Shown: positions 37,249 through 48,332 of the stretch, piece by piece
How positions within the stretch are numbered: the first letter of the stretch is position 1
How the letters are laid out: the number at the start of each line of letters is the position of its first letter
Assembly (NCBI RefSeq): GCF_014643635.1
Contig: NZ_BMJV01000001.1
Span: 496,001-560,000 of the forward strand
Length of the DNA: 64,000 nt
Direction of reading: 5' to 3'
Origin: Salipiger pallidus
GTDB taxonomy: Bacteria > Pseudomonadota > Alphaproteobacteria > Rhodobacterales > Rhodobacteraceae
The notes under the pieces: model-generated
Told to the model about the DNA's origin: nothing
Seen by the model: only the letters and a program-made list of their open reading frames with translations
Database searches by the model: none
Translations under genes and position numbers: made by a program

Positions 37249-38849
37249 CTACATGCGGAAAACGCCAAAGCGGGTCTCCTCGATAGGCGCGTTCAGCGAT
37301 GCTGCCAGCGACAGCGCCAGCACCGCCCGGCTCTTGCGCGGATCGACGATGCCGTCGTCCCAAAGCCGCGCCGTGGCATAAAGCGGATGCGACTGGCGCT
37401 CGAACATGTCGATGGTGGGCTGCTTGAAGGCAGCCTCCTCGGCCTCTGACCACGCACCGCCGCCGCGCTCGATGGCATCGCGCTTCACTGTCGCCAACAC
37501 CCCCGCCGCCTGCGCGCCTCCCATCACCGAAATGCGCGAATTCGGCCATGTCCAGAGAAAGCGCGGCTGGTACGCCCGCCCCGCCATGCCGTAGTTCCCC
37601 GCCCCGAATGAGCCGCCAACGAGCATGGTGATCTTGGGCACCGAGGTGGTCGCCACCGCCGTCACCATCTTGGCGCCGTGACGGGCAATCCCCTCGTTCT
37701 CGTATTTGCGGCCGACCATGAAGCCGGTGATGTTCTGCAGGAACACCAGCGGCACCTTTCTCTGGGAACACAGCTCGATGAAATGTGCGCCCTTCTGCGC
37801 CGCCTCGGAAAACAGCACGCCGTTGTTGGCGACGATGCCCACGGGCATCCCCTCCACATGGGCAAAGCCGGTGACCAGCGTCTCGCCATAGCGCGGCTTG
37901 AACTCGTCAAAGCGCGAGCCATCCACTAGCCGCGCGATGACCTCGCGGATGTCGTAGGGTGTGCGCAGATCGCCCGGCACCACGCCGAGGATCTCGTCAG
38001 GGTCATAGGCTGGCGGCTCGGGTGATTGCAGCGCCACATGCGCGCCGGTGTCGGGCCCCAGCGAGCCCACCGCCCGCCGTGCCAGGGCGAGCGCGTGGGC
38101 GTCGTCTTCGGCAAGGTAGTCGGCCACGCCCGACAGCCGGGTGTGGACGTCGCCGCCTCCCAGATCCTCGGCCGAGACCACCTCGCCGGTGGCTGCCTTC
38201 ACCAGCGGCGGGCCGGCAAGGAAGATGGTGCCCTGTTCGCGCACGATGATGGTCACGTCGGACATGGCGGGCACATAGGCGCCCCCCGCGGTGCACGACC
38301 CCATGACCACGGCGATCTGGGCGATTCCCTTGGCGCTCATCCGGGCCTGATTGTAGAAGATCCGGCCGAAATGGTCGCGGTCCGGGAACACCTCGTCCTG
38401 GTTGGGAAGGTTCGCCCCTCCGCTGTCCACGAGGTAGATGCAGGGCAGCCGGTTTTCCTCGGCGATCTCCTGGGCGCGCAGGTGCTTTTTGACGGACATG
38501 GGGTAATAGGTGCCGCCCTTCACCGTGGCGTCGTTGCACAGCACCATGACCTGTCGTCCCTGCACCCGGCCGATTCCCGCGATCATCCCTGCGCTGGGTG
38601 CCGCCCCGTCATAGAGGCCGTGTGCCGCCAGCGCCCCGACCTCGAGAAACGGCGCGCCAGGATCGAGCAAGTTGGCCACCCGTTCGCGCGGCAGCATCTT
38701 GCCCCGCGACAGATGCCGCTCCCGCGCCTTGTCACCGCCTCCGGCAGCAGCGGCCAAGGCAGCCCCGCGGATCTCGTCCAGCGCGGCAAGATGGGCATCG
38801 CGGTTGGCTCGAAAACCCTCCGAGGACGGGATCGCGGCGGATTGCAGTT

Positions 38850-38853
<4 letters not shown>
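37249..38853 (-). CDS. mccB: methylcrotonyl-CoA carboxylase carboxyltransferase beta subunit
   Basis: A 534-residue carboxyltransferase with two crotonase-like halves. Recognisable stretches include [53 protein letters not shown] and [20 protein letters not shown], the last typical of methylcrotonyl-CoA carboxylase. It overlaps the acyl-CoA synthetase stop upstream by 4 bp and is followed by mccA after 71 bp. Confidence 0.94.
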
Positions 38854-40439
<1,586 letters not shown>

Positions 40440-40588
40440 GCCAGCCCCCGGCAAACACGCATTGCACGGTCACCATATGACCGATTTGCCACAGCATATC
40501 TCCCTGAAATCACGGCTTGATTCAGATCAACACCGCGACTCGCCCGACGCGTCACACCGCAGGCAACAAGACACCGAAAGGACAGAAG

Positions 40589-41194
40589 ATGAGCCTGAAC
40601 TTCCTCACCACCGCAGCGATCCTTGCGCTTTGCGCCACCGGCGCGGCGGCCCAGCAGAAGGGTGACATGACCCTTGGCCTCGGGCTGGCGTGGGTGAACC
40701 CGACCGGCGACAACGGCAGCCTTGCGAATGGCGCGCTCGACATGGACGTGGGCGACGACACCCAGCTGTCGCTGACTTTCGAATACTTCCTCATGGACAA
40801 CCTCGGCCTCGAGGTGCTGGCCGCCACACCGTTTACCAACCAGGTCAAGGGCAACGGCGGCGACGTGGTGAAGGTCAAGCACTTGCCGCCCACCGTGTCG
40901 CTGAACTACCACTTCGCCAATGCCAGCCGCTTTACCCCCTTCCTCGGGGCCGGTGTGAACTACACCGCCGTGCTCGACCTCGACGACCAGAAGATCTCGG
41001 GTCTGGACGTGAAGGACAGCTGGGGCCTCGCGGCGCATCTTGGCGTAGACTACGCGATCAGTGAAAAATCCGCCCTGCGACTTGATGCGCGGTACATCGA
41101 TATCGACCTCGACGTGGATCTGAACGGGTCCGACATCGGCACGGTCGAGGTCGACCCGTGGGTGATCGGGATGTCCTACATCTGGAAGTTCTGA
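40589..41194 (+). CDS. OmpW family outer-membrane beta-barrel protein
   Basis: A 201-residue protein with a signal peptide ending at GAAAQQ, then an eight-stranded barrel pattern starting KGDMTLGLGLAWVNPTGDNG. Other OmpW traits are LSLTFEYFLMDNLGLEVLA, LNYHFANASRFTPFLGAGVN and the C-terminal WVIGMSYIWKF with terminal aromatic residue for BAM recognition. OmpW proteins form narrow hydrophobic channels. It stands on the opposite strand inside the leucine cluster, so it may have been inserted there. Confidence 0.92.
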   Translation: MSLNFLTTAAILALCATGAAAQQKGDMTLGLGLAWVNPTGDNGSLANGALDMDVGDDTQLSLTFEYFLMDNLGLEVLAATPFTNQVKGNGGDVVKVKHLPPTVSLNYHFANASRFTPFLGAGVNYTAVLDLDDQKISGLDVKDSWGLAAHLGVDYAISEKSALRLDARYIDIDLDVDLNGSDIGTVEVDPWVIGMSYIWKF

Positions 41195-41232
41195 GATCTT
41201 TCGACGGGCCGCATCGGCGGCGGCCCTGGACT

Positions 41233-41261
41233 GGCGCGCCACATCGGCGCGCCTTTTTTTT
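41233..41261 (+). terminator. intrinsic terminator after the OmpW gene
   Basis: GGCGCGC pairs with GCGCGCC around CACATCG and is followed at once by eight T residues, 38 bp past the stop codon. It is a classic rho-independent terminator. Confidence 0.9.
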
Positions 41262-41320
41262 GTTCTCTCACATTCACTTGAGATGCAATCCTTATCCGGC
41301 GCACAAAGCCTTTTCATGGC

Positions 41321-42484
41321 TTAACCCATCGCCGACATAAGCTCGCGGCCCACCAGCATGCGCCGGATCTCCGAGGTGCCCGCACCGATTTCCATCAGCT
41401 TGGCATCGCGGAACAGTCGCGCCACCGGCGCATCCGCGAGGAAGCCTGCGCCGCCCATGGCCTGCACCGCCTGGTGCGCCTGAACCATAGCCTGCTCGGA
41501 TGCATAAAGGCAGCAGGCCGCCGCGTCCTGCCGGGTCACATCACCTCGGTCGCAGGCGCGCGCCACCTCGTAGACATAGGCCCGCGCCGAGTTCATCGCG
41601 GTGTACATGTCGGCGATCTTGCCCTGCATCAGCTGGAAGGACCCCACGGGCTGGCCGAACTGCTTGCGCTCGGCCATGTATGGCATCACCTCGTCAAGGC
41701 AGGCGGCCATGATCCCGGTACCGATCCCCGCGAGCACGACCCGTTCGTAATCGAGCCCCGACATCAGCACGCGCACGCCGCGTCCCTCTTCCCCGAGGAT
41801 ATTGTCGAACGGCACCTCCACGTCCTCGAAGATCAGCTCGGCGGTGTTGGACCCACGCATCCCCAACTTGTCGAAATGCGGCGAGGTACTGAAGCCGGTC
41901 ATAGTCTTTTCAATCAGGAAGGCGGTGATGCCCTTCGATCCGGCGTCGGGGTCGGTCTTGGCGTAGACCACCAGCGTGTCGGCGTCAGGGCCGTTGGTGA
42001 TCCAGTACTTGTTGCCGTTAAGGATGAAGCGATCGTTCTTCTTTTCCGCCCGCAGCTTCATGCTCACCACGTCCGAGCCTGCTCCTGCTTCAGACATGGC
42101 CAGCGCGCCGACATTTGCTCCTGACACCAGCCCCGGCAGGTACTTGCGCTTCTGCTCGTCCGATCCGTTCAGTTTGATCTGGTTCACGCACAGGTTGCTG
42201 TGCGCGCCGTAGCTCAGCGACACGGAAGCGCTGGCGCGGGCGATTTCCTCGACTGCGATGACATGGGCAAGATAGCCCATGCCCGACCCGCCGTACGCCT
42301 CGGGCACGGTGATGCCGAGCAGCCCAAGCTGTCCCATCTCGGACCAGAGGTCATTGGGAAAGGCATTGGTCGTGTCGATCTGCGCTGCCATCGGGCGCAC
42401 GCGCTCCTGCGCCCAGCGATGAACCATCTCGCGCAGGGCATTCACATCTTCCCCGAGGTCGAACCTCATACCTGCGTCGAACAT
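41321..42484 (-). CDS. ivd: isovaleryl-CoA dehydrogenase
   Basis: A 387-residue FAD enzyme for the third step of leucine breakdown. Acyl-CoA dehydrogenase motifs are [31 protein letters not shown] and the C-terminal [18 protein letters not shown]. The catalytic base is Glu247 in [12 protein letters not shown], the position used by isovaleryl-CoA dehydrogenases, while the place used by medium-chain enzymes is alanine (IGAGT). This supports the specific name. It is separated from the rest of the cluster by the OmpW gene. Confidence 0.93.
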   Translation of the reverse strand: MFDAGMRFDLGEDVNALREMVHRWAQERVRPMAAQIDTTNAFPNDLWSEMGQLGLLGITVPEAYGGSGMGYLAHVIAVEEIARASASVSLSYGAHSNLCVNQIKLNGSDEQKRKYLPGLVSGANVGALAMSEAGAGSDVVSMKLRAEKKNDRFILNGNKYWITNGPDADTLVVYAKTDPDAGSKGITAFLIEKTMTGFSTSPHFDKLGMRGSNTAELIFEDVEVPFDNILGEEGRGVRVLMSGLDYERVVLAGIGTGIMAACLDEVMPYMAERKQFGQPVGSFQLMQGKIADMYTAMNSARAYVYEVARACDRGDVTRQDAAACCLYASEQAMVQAHQAVQAMGGAGFLADAPVARLFRDAKLMEIGAGTSEIRRMLVGRELMSAMG

Positions 42485-42512
42485 CCCCCGCCCTCCTCCT
42501 GACGACTTTTAT

Positions 42513-42526
42513 TGAACGCTTGTTCA
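42513..42526. promoter_or_regulatory. operator-like palindrome TGAACGCTTGTTCA upstream of ivd
   Basis: TGAAC and GTTCA are perfect 5-bp arms around GCTT, 29 bp before the ivd start, inside the short promoter spacer. The form is common for TetR-type repressors of acyl-CoA catabolism, but no regulator gene is in this window. Confidence 0.5.
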
Positions 42527-42640
42527 TATCTAGGCGCAGCTCCGGCGATCCGTCAAGCGCCACGACGTGTTCCGTCGCGGCGCTTGGAACGCAGAGCATG
42601 GGGGCGGCGTTGTGTGGGCAACAGACGAAAGGAGGACATC

Positions 42641-43111
42641 ATGTCCAAGACCCTCAAGCAGGAATTCTGGAAGCAACTCAAAGATGTGCGTGCCGGACTG
42701 CTGGCAGCCGACGGCGAACGCCCGGTGCCCATGTCGCCGCAGGGAGACGAGGACGAGAACGCGATCTGGTTCATCACTGCAGCGGGCAGCGCAGCGCACC
42801 GCGGTGCCAAATCCGGCGGCGAGGCGTCTTTCCATGTCGCTGATTCGAAGGCGCATCTTTATGCCAACGTCTTCGGCAAGCTGAGCCTCGTGAACGACAA
42901 CGACAAGCTGGACGAGTTGTGGAATGCCTTCGCAGCCGCATGGTTCGAGGACGGTCGCGATGACAGCGCTGTGCAGTTGGTGAAGTTCACCCCTCACGAA
43001 GCCGAGGTCTGGGCTGGAGACGGTGGCGCAAGCTTCCTCTACGAGATCGCCAAGGCCAACATTACCGGTGACACGCCGGACGCGGGCGAGCATGGTCGGG
43101 TGGTCTTCTGA
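42641..43111 (+). CDS. pyridoxamine 5'-phosphate oxidase-fold (general stress protein 26-like) protein
   Basis: A 156-residue protein with a split-barrel flavin-binding layout: LLAADGERPVPMSPQGDEDENAIWFITAAGS, charged to hydrophobic strands, then FHVADSKAHLYANVFGKLSL and DELWNAFAAAWFEDGRDDS, typical of the general stress protein 26 group. It likely binds FMN or FAD; its reaction is unknown. A strong AGGAGG lies before the ATG at 42641. It is divergent from ivd. Confidence 0.78.
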   Translation: MSKTLKQEFWKQLKDVRAGLLAADGERPVPMSPQGDEDENAIWFITAAGSAAHRGAKSGGEASFHVADSKAHLYANVFGKLSLVNDNDKLDELWNAFAAAWFEDGRDDSAVQLVKFTPHEAEVWAGDGGASFLYEIAKANITGDTPDAGEHGRVVF

Positions 43112-43134
43112 TCCCTGCCCATAGGATTCGCCCA

Positions 43135-43587
43135 ATGCTACGTGCCTGCCTTGCCCCTCTGCTCTGCTTCGTTCCCCTCATGTCGAACGCCGAGCAGGTG
43201 GGCGAGGTGGGCGTTGACTGGGTTGGCAATGACATCCTCATCGAGGCCATTGCCGATCCCGAGGTCGAAGGCGTCACCTGCCACGTCGCCTATTTTGACC
43301 GCGGCCTGATTGACCGGCTCTCTAAGGGCAATTGGTTCGAGGATCCGTCCAACGGCTCCATCTCCTGCCGACAAACGGGCCCTATTACCATTGGTGACAT
43401 CGACCGCAGCGAAGAAGGCGAGGACGTCTTCCGCACCTCGCGGTCCATCATTTTCAAGAGTCTGCGGGTCAAGCGCATCTTTGACGAGGCCAACCAGACG
43501 CTGATCTACCTCGTGCATGCGCAACAGGTTAAGGACGGGTCGGCAAAGCTCGCGATTTCTACCGTGCCGCTTTACGGGTCAGATTGA
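43135..43587 (+). CDS. creA: CreA family exported protein
   Basis: A 150-residue protein with a signal peptide (CLAPLLCFVPLMSNA) and the CreA pattern: ITVEAIADPEVEGVTCHV-like strand (here IEAIADPEVEGVTCHVAYFD), then GSISCRQTGPI and SLRVKRIFDEANQTLIYLV. Two cysteines of the mature part (TCHV, SCRQ) probably pair. E. coli CreA is a periplasmic protein of unknown job. It follows the stress protein by 23 bp. Confidence 0.85.
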   Translation: MLRACLAPLLCFVPLMSNAEQVGEVGVDWVGNDILIEAIADPEVEGVTCHVAYFDRGLIDRLSKGNWFEDPSNGSISCRQTGPITIGDIDRSEEGEDVFRTSRSIIFKSLRVKRIFDEANQTLIYLVHAQQVKDGSAKLAISTVPLYGSD

Positions 43588-43666
43588 AGCTCATCGCCGC
43601 CGTGGCGTTGCTTGGGCCAGTTGACCTGGGCTCTTCGGCCGTCGCCCTCGCCCTGCGGGGCTTCGC

Positions 43667-44851
43667 TCAGATGGTCTGAGACGTGACGTCGTGCCCGTAG
43701 ATCCAGTCGAACTGTCCCATGAGCTTGCTCGGCGCCATGCAGCTGACCATGCCCAGCCCCATATGGGCCACGCCCCGCAGCAGCGGCGTGCGCAGGTGGT
43801 ATTTCCACGCATTTCCCGAAGCTGCCGCAACGATCCGCTGGCAGCGATCACGCCGCAACGACTGGTAACGCGCCAATGCCTCGTCACGAGGGCGTGCCGC
43901 GAGGCAAGCGGCCAGCACCCAAGCGTCCTCGAGCGCCATGTTCGCCCCCTGCGCCATGAAGGGCAGCGTGGCGTGGGCGGCATCGCCCACAAGCGCCACC
44001 CCCGGCGCATGCCAGCGCTGCGCCACCGGGTGGCGGAATAACCCCCAAAGCCCGACTCGCTCCACATGCCCGAGCATCTCGGGCACAACCCCGCCAAAGC
44101 GGGCGAAGGCGCGGCGCAGATCGTCCGGATTGCCCTCTTGCGCCCAGCCTTCCTCCGTCCAGGCGCTGCGGGCCTCGGCGGCCACGAGGTTGACCATGGA
44201 CCCATCGCGCAGCGGATAGCTGACGATATGCCGCCCCGGCCCCATGTGGACCCAGGCCTCGGACGGGTGATCGAAGCTGTTGGGCACGATGGCACGCCAT
44301 GCCACCTGCCCGGTGAATTTCGGCTGGGACGGGCCGTCGACCGCCGGGCGAAGCACCGAATGCAACCCGTCCGCGCCGACCACGAGATCGGCCTCGACGG
44401 TGTCGCCATTGCACAGGTCAAGCCTCGGGAGATCCCCCGGCGTCACCGAGCGGGCATTCTGAAGAAGGCGGATCTTGACCCCCCTGTTGCGGGCGGTTTC
44501 GGCCAGCAGGTCGACAAGATCGGCGCGGTGGACAAAGCGGTAATCCTGACCCTCGGGCAGCTGCCCCAGGTCTAGCCGTGCGACCTCGGCCCCGTGTCGG
44601 AAGTTGCGCAGCATCACTGCGCGTGCCTTGCAGGAGCGTTCAGCGAGCTGCGGGCCAAGCCCCAGCGCCTCGATCACCCGCAGGCCGTTGGGGCTGACCT
44701 GGATACCGGCACCGACCTCGGTCAGCGCTTCGGCACGTTCGAGCACTCTCACCCGCGCGCCGTGTCGGTGCAGGGCCAGTGCAGTGGCCAGTCCTCCGAT
44801 GCCGCCGCCGGCCACGACGACACGCAACCCCTGCAACGCCTCAGGCTTCAT
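43667..44851 (-). CDS. FAD-dependent aromatic monooxygenase (salicylate hydroxylase type)
   Basis: A 394-residue class A flavin hydroxylase. GxGxxG FAD motif VVAGGGIGGLATALALHRHG at about residue 10, the DG motif LVVGADGLHSVLR, and the GD motif GVALVGDAAHATLPFMAQGA are all in place. Such enzymes hydroxylate phenolic acids such as salicylate or 3-/4-hydroxybenzoate. No ring-cleavage genes are near, so the substrate is open. The ATG at 44851 starts the conserved part. Confidence 0.88.
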   Translation of the reverse strand: MKPEALQGLRVVVAGGGIGGLATALALHRHGARVRVLERAEALTEVGAGIQVSPNGLRVIEALGLGPQLAERSCKARAVMLRNFRHGAEVARLDLGQLPEGQDYRFVHRADLVDLLAETARNRGVKIRLLQNARSVTPGDLPRLDLCNGDTVEADLVVGADGLHSVLRPAVDGPSQPKFTGQVAWRAIVPNSFDHPSEAWVHMGPGRHIVSYPLRDGSMVNLVAAEARSAWTEEGWAQEGNPDDLRRAFARFGGVVPEMLGHVERVGLWGLFRHPVAQRWHAPGVALVGDAAHATLPFMAQGANMALEDAWVLAACLAARPRDEALARYQSLRRDRCQRIVAAASGNAWKYHLRTPLLRGVAHMGLGMVSCMAPSKLMGQFDWIYGHDVTSQTI

Positions 44852-44942
44852 GCCCGTTCCTTCCCATGCCGTTCTGCCCGTCCCGGGCCTGCAATGCACC
44901 TGCCATGGGTCCATGGCATTGGCCTGCCGTGGCCCCCGACGC

Positions 44943-44972
44943 AAAGCGCCGGAGCAATTCGCCCCGGCGCCT
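44943..44972 (-). terminator. hairpin downstream of the dksA-like gene
   Basis: GCGCCGGAGC and GCCCCGGCGC form a 10-bp stem with one wobble around AATTC, followed on the minus strand by a short T-run (CTTTG). It lies 42 bp beyond the DksA-like stop. Confidence 0.6.
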
Positions 44973-45014
44973 TGTCGGTCTTTTACGTCACGGCTTCAAG
45001 GATCCGTTGCGGGA

Positions 45015-45437
45015 TCAATCGTCGCGGTGCACCTTCTCACGGCGTTCATGACGCTCCTGCGCCTCGAGGCTCATGGTGGCGATGGGCCGTGCGTCGAGCC
45101 GCTTGAGCGAGATGGGCTCGCCGGTCACGTCGCAATAGCCATATTCCCCTTCGTCGATTCGGCGCAGGGCGCTGTCGATCTTGGCCACCAGCTTACGCTG
45201 GCGGTCACGGGTGCGCAGTTCCAGAGCGCGATCTGTCTCTTCGCTGGCACGGTCCGTAACGTCGGGAATGTTGCGGGTGGCTTCTTGCAGGGCCTCGATG
45301 GTGTCTCGGCTTTCGGCAAGAATGTCGTTTTTCCAGGCAAGCAACTTGCGGCGGAAATATTCGAGCTGACGCTCGTTCATGAACGGCTCGTCCTCGGCGG
45401 GACGATAGTCGTCCGGAAGGAAGGTTTCGGGCTTCAT
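45015..45437 (-). CDS. dksA: DksA/TraR-type RNA polymerase-binding protein with degenerate zinc finger
   Basis: A 140-residue protein with the DksA coiled coil (FRRKLLAWKNDILAESRDTI through VAKIDSALRRIDEGEYGYC). It binds the secondary channel of RNA polymerase and, with ppGpp, adjusts rRNA and amino-acid promoters. The zinc finger of E. coli DksA has four cysteines; here only one remains, in YGYCDVTGEPISLKRLDARP, a single-cysteine form known from Rhodobacter. The protein should therefore fold without zinc. Confidence 0.9.
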   Translation of the reverse strand: MKPETFLPDDYRPAEDEPFMNERQLEYFRRKLLAWKNDILAESRDTIEALQEATRNIPDVTDRASEETDRALELRTRDRQRKLVAKIDSALRRIDEGEYGYCDVTGEPISLKRLDARPIATMSLEAQERHERREKVHRDD

Positions 45438-46199
45438 TGCTGCTCCCTCTGACAAGCCGGACGGACATATGAAATCGTTCGTAGATCCCCGGCACCCCTT
45501 GCGCCGCTGGAAGTATCCCAAGCTCAAGGTGTTGTCACTACACAATCAAGCGGCGAACAGGGGAAAGCGCTGGATGCCCTTGCGGGTGGATGCGCAAACC
45601 CACGGCACAGAGCGCGAAATTGGACAAATCCCACCAATTCGACGCCGTCCGGCATCGGTTTTCGACAAACTCCGCCTCGGCGTGCCGGAGCAAGCGCTGC
45701 CTAAAAAAACGGCGACAGCTGGTACGCTGTACGAGCAAGCCAGCTGACCTTGGGTCATCGCATCAGCCGGAGCGGTGATTTTGCGGCAGGGATACGCGGG
45801 GCGCTGCGCGGGGCACGGCAACATCCCGCGCCAAAACCTATCTTCGCACTGCCCCAGTGAGGGCGATGCTGGCAAAGGCCTTCCTCCGCGCATGGACTGC
45901 ATCCCTTACGATATCGAAGGCCCTGCCCGGCCTTCGCGCAGCGATGATCCCGCTTTGTCCCTGCCCGCCTCCACCCATTAATTTGCCCTGTGCCACCCCC
46001 GCGCGTGCGGGTGGTCCAGCGACATGCCCAGACACACCGGCGCGCTCGCCAGCCGTCCCGGTGGAGTGCACGAGTTCCTCCAAGCCGGGTCGTTCGGCTC
46101 CTAAGGTGTCGGTCGGCCTCCCCGCGGTGTGTGCCGGGCTTGCATGGGCCCGTCCGGCTGCCTATCCCGGAGAGGCACGAACCTTTGGGGAGGACGCGA
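45438..46199. other. 762-bp stretch without a recognised gene between dksA and the MoxR ATPase
   Basis: No frame on either strand shows a known domain, a plausible start with ribosome binding site, or the third-position GC bias of the neighbours over its length. The right part must hold the promoter of the MoxR-type gene, whose Shine-Dalgarno GGGGAGGA is seen at about 46186; the left part must hold the dksA promoter. A small RNA gene cannot be excluded. Confidence 0.5.
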
Positions 46200-47042
46200 A
46201 TGCGCTTTGACGGCACCGACAGCTATGTCGCCACGGGCGATCTGACCATGGCGGTGAACGCCGCGATCACGCTGGAACGCCCGCTTCTGGTGAAGGGAGA
46301 GCCGGGCACCGGCAAGACCGAGCTGGCGCGGCAGGTGGCGGCCTCGCTGGGGCTGCCGATGATCGAGTGGAACGTCAAATCCACCACCCGGGCCCAGCAG
46401 GGCCTTTACGAGTACGACGCCGTCAGCCGCCTGCGCGACAGCCAGCTGGGTGATGAGCGGGTCCATGACGTGTCCAACTACATCCGCAAGGGCAAGCTGT
46501 GGCAGGCCTTCGAGGCGGACGAACGCGTGGTGCTTCTGATCGACGAGGTGGACAAGGCCGACATCGAATTCCCGAACGATCTGCTGCAGGAACTCGACCG
46601 CATGGAATTCCATGTCTACGAGACCGGGCAGACCGTGAAAGCCAAGGTCCGGCCGATCGTCATCATAACCTCGAACAATGAAAAAGAGCTGCCGGATGCT
46701 TTCCTGCGCCGCTGCTTCTTCCACTACATCCGGTTCCCTGAACCCGAGGTTCTCCGGCGTATCGTCGAGGTGCATCACCCCGGCATCAAGCCCGCCCTGC
46801 TGACCGCTGCGCTGACCCAGTTTTACGAGCTGCGCGAGCAGCCGGGGCTGAAGAAGAAACCGTCGACCTCGGAGGTGATCGACTGGCTGAAACTGCTACT
46901 GGCCGAGGATCTGACGGCAGAGGATCTCAAGCGTGATGCCGGCGATGCCCTGCCGAAGCTGCACGGGGCGCTTTTGAAGAACGAGCAGGATGTGCACCTG
47001 TTCGAGCGGCTGGCCTTCATGGCGCGGCGGCAGGGGCGTTAG
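46200..47042 (+). CDS. MoxR-type AAA+ ATPase
   Basis: A 280-residue AAA+ chaperone-like ATPase. Walker A is LVKGEPGTGKTELARQ (about residues 29-44), Walker B VVLLIDEVDKADIEF, sensor 1 region PIVIITSNNEKELPDAFLRR. MoxR ATPases usually work with a von Willebrand factor A (CoxE-like) protein to mature enzyme complexes, and that partner normally follows in the operon. Here the next gene is an unrelated AEC transporter, so the partner is elsewhere or missing. Confidence 0.92.
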   Translation: MRFDGTDSYVATGDLTMAVNAAITLERPLLVKGEPGTGKTELARQVAASLGLPMIEWNVKSTTRAQQGLYEYDAVSRLRDSQLGDERVHDVSNYIRKGKLWQAFEADERVVLLIDEVDKADIEFPNDLLQELDRMEFHVYETGQTVKAKVRPIVIITSNNEKELPDAFLRRCFFHYIRFPEPEVLRRIVEVHHPGIKPALLTAALTQFYELREQPGLKKKPSTSEVIDWLKLLLAEDLTAEDLKRDAGDALPKLHGALLKNEQDVHLFERLAFMARRQGR

Positions 47043-47348
47043 GCCGGTCGAGGCAGGGCCCCTCGAGGCCCGCGCTTCGGGGGCGTTTATAGAGGGCGTC
47101 GCTGGGGCTGTTTCAGGGCACTCTGTCTGGCGAGCGTTTCAGGGGGCGCTGCCCCCGGCCCTGCGGGCCTCCCCCGGGATATTTTCGGTCAAAGGAAACG
47201 CGGCCTTGCTGGAGAGCGGGCTTTGCGCCCCCTTGGTCTGTCCGGAGGTTTTCTGGGGGCGCGATTTCGCATGCACGGGCCAATTGCTTGACGGCGGCGC
47301 GCGAATGGCGCAACGGGAAATGGTATACCATTTTCACGAGCCTTCCCG
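47043..47348. other. 306-bp spacer between MoxR and AEC genes
   Basis: No gene is seen. It contains the GC-rich REP-like element at 47139-47190, and the end must hold the AEC transporter promoter. No clear promoter motif was found. Confidence 0.5.
47139..47190 (+). repeat. REP-like intergenic element with two hairpins
   Basis: GGGGGC-GCT-GCCCCC (47142-47156) is followed at once by GGCCC-TGC-GGGCC (47157-47169) and the tail CCCCCGGGATATTTTCGG. I recall this type as a frequent intergenic repeat in Rhodobacteraceae genomes. A partly similar GGGGGCC/GGCCCCCGG stem occurs at 20011-20028 in this window. Confidence 0.55.
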
Positions 47349-48257
47349 ATGCTGACCGTCCTCACTCACGACATCCTGCCGGTGTTCGCCATTCTTGCCC
47401 TTGGCTTCGTGCTGGGGCGCGGCGGGGTGATCGCTCGGGCCGAGGCGGCGGCGGCGAACCGCATCTCGTTCATGGTGATGCAGCCGGCGCTGATCTTTCC
47501 CACGGTGGCGGCGGCGCCGCTGGATCTGTTCGAATGGGGCGGGCTTGGGCTGTATTTCGCCTGCGAGATCGCCGTGTTTGCCGTGGCCTTCGGGATCTTT
47601 CGCAGGATGATGGGGCGCGAGACCGGGGAGGCGTGGCTGCTGTCCATGGCCGTCGTTTTCGTCAACACACTGCTTTATGTCTGGCCGGTCTCGGTGATGA
47701 TCTACGGGGATGGCGAGGCAGCGACCCTGCCGGTGATGGCCATCGCCGTGTTCGACACTGCCGTCACTTTCGCAATCTTCATCATCGGAACTGAACTCAT
47801 TATGCGCCCGTCCACCAGCATCGGGCCGGTCCTGCGGCGGATCGCCGTGAACCCGGTGCTGCTGTCCATCGTGTTGGGGCTGGGGGTGAACCTTTTTGGC
47901 CTGTCTCTGCCGGTGCCCCTGCTCGAGGCGTTGCAGTTCGCGGGCAAGACCGCCGCGCCGCTGACGCTGTTTGCCCTCGGAGTGATCCTGTCGGCAGGCT
48001 CGCTGGTGCCCTCGGCGCCCGTGGCCGTGGCGGCGGGGATGAAGCTGATGGCCTTCCCGGCACTGGTGGGTCTCGCGCTGCAGCTGGGCGAGGTCGGGGG
48101 GCAATGGCAGGAGCAGGTGACACTGGCCTCGGCGGGGCCGTCGGGGTCCATGGCCTTCGCCCTGGCGATGCTTTACGGCGTGCGCACCGATGCTGTGGCG
48201 CCGGTGATCGTCTGGACCTCGGTGCTGTCGCTGGTGTCGCTGGCGGTGCTGGCCTGA
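47349..48257 (+). CDS. AEC (auxin efflux carrier) family transporter
   Basis: A 302-residue membrane protein with ten predicted helices in two repeats. The beginning VLTHDILPVFAILALGFVLG, and the crossing helix region LQFAGKTAAPLTLFALGVIL with its conserved alanine-proline, are typical of bacterial AEC carriers, some of which move malate or malonate. The substrate is unknown. It is a single-gene unit, convergent with the ABC ATPase. Confidence 0.88.
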   Translation: MLTVLTHDILPVFAILALGFVLGRGGVIARAEAAAANRISFMVMQPALIFPTVAAAPLDLFEWGGLGLYFACEIAVFAVAFGIFRRMMGRETGEAWLLSMAVVFVNTLLYVWPVSVMIYGDGEAATLPVMAIAVFDTAVTFAIFIIGTELIMRPSTSIGPVLRRIAVNPVLLSIVLGLGVNLFGLSLPVPLLEALQFAGKTAAPLTLFALGVILSAGSLVPSAPVAVAAGMKLMAFPALVGLALQLGEVGGQWQEQVTLASAGPSGSMAFALAMLYGVRTDAVAPVIVWTSVLSLVSLAVLA

Positions 48258-48332
48258 GAGCGCATCGGGGCTGACCGGAGGGGGCGCGTCCTCCGCCTGC
48301 CCGTCTATGGCCCCCCGTTGCTGAAGGGCGGC

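Noticed and set aside
42514-42530. Mobile element end at the ivd promoter
   Set aside because: The inverted repeat is short and single, and no transposase remnant is near; an operator explains it better.
45469-45747. Possible small plus-strand protein in the dksA-MoxR gap
   Set aside because: No ribosome binding site, no hydrophobic or domain pattern, and codon use unlike the neighbours.
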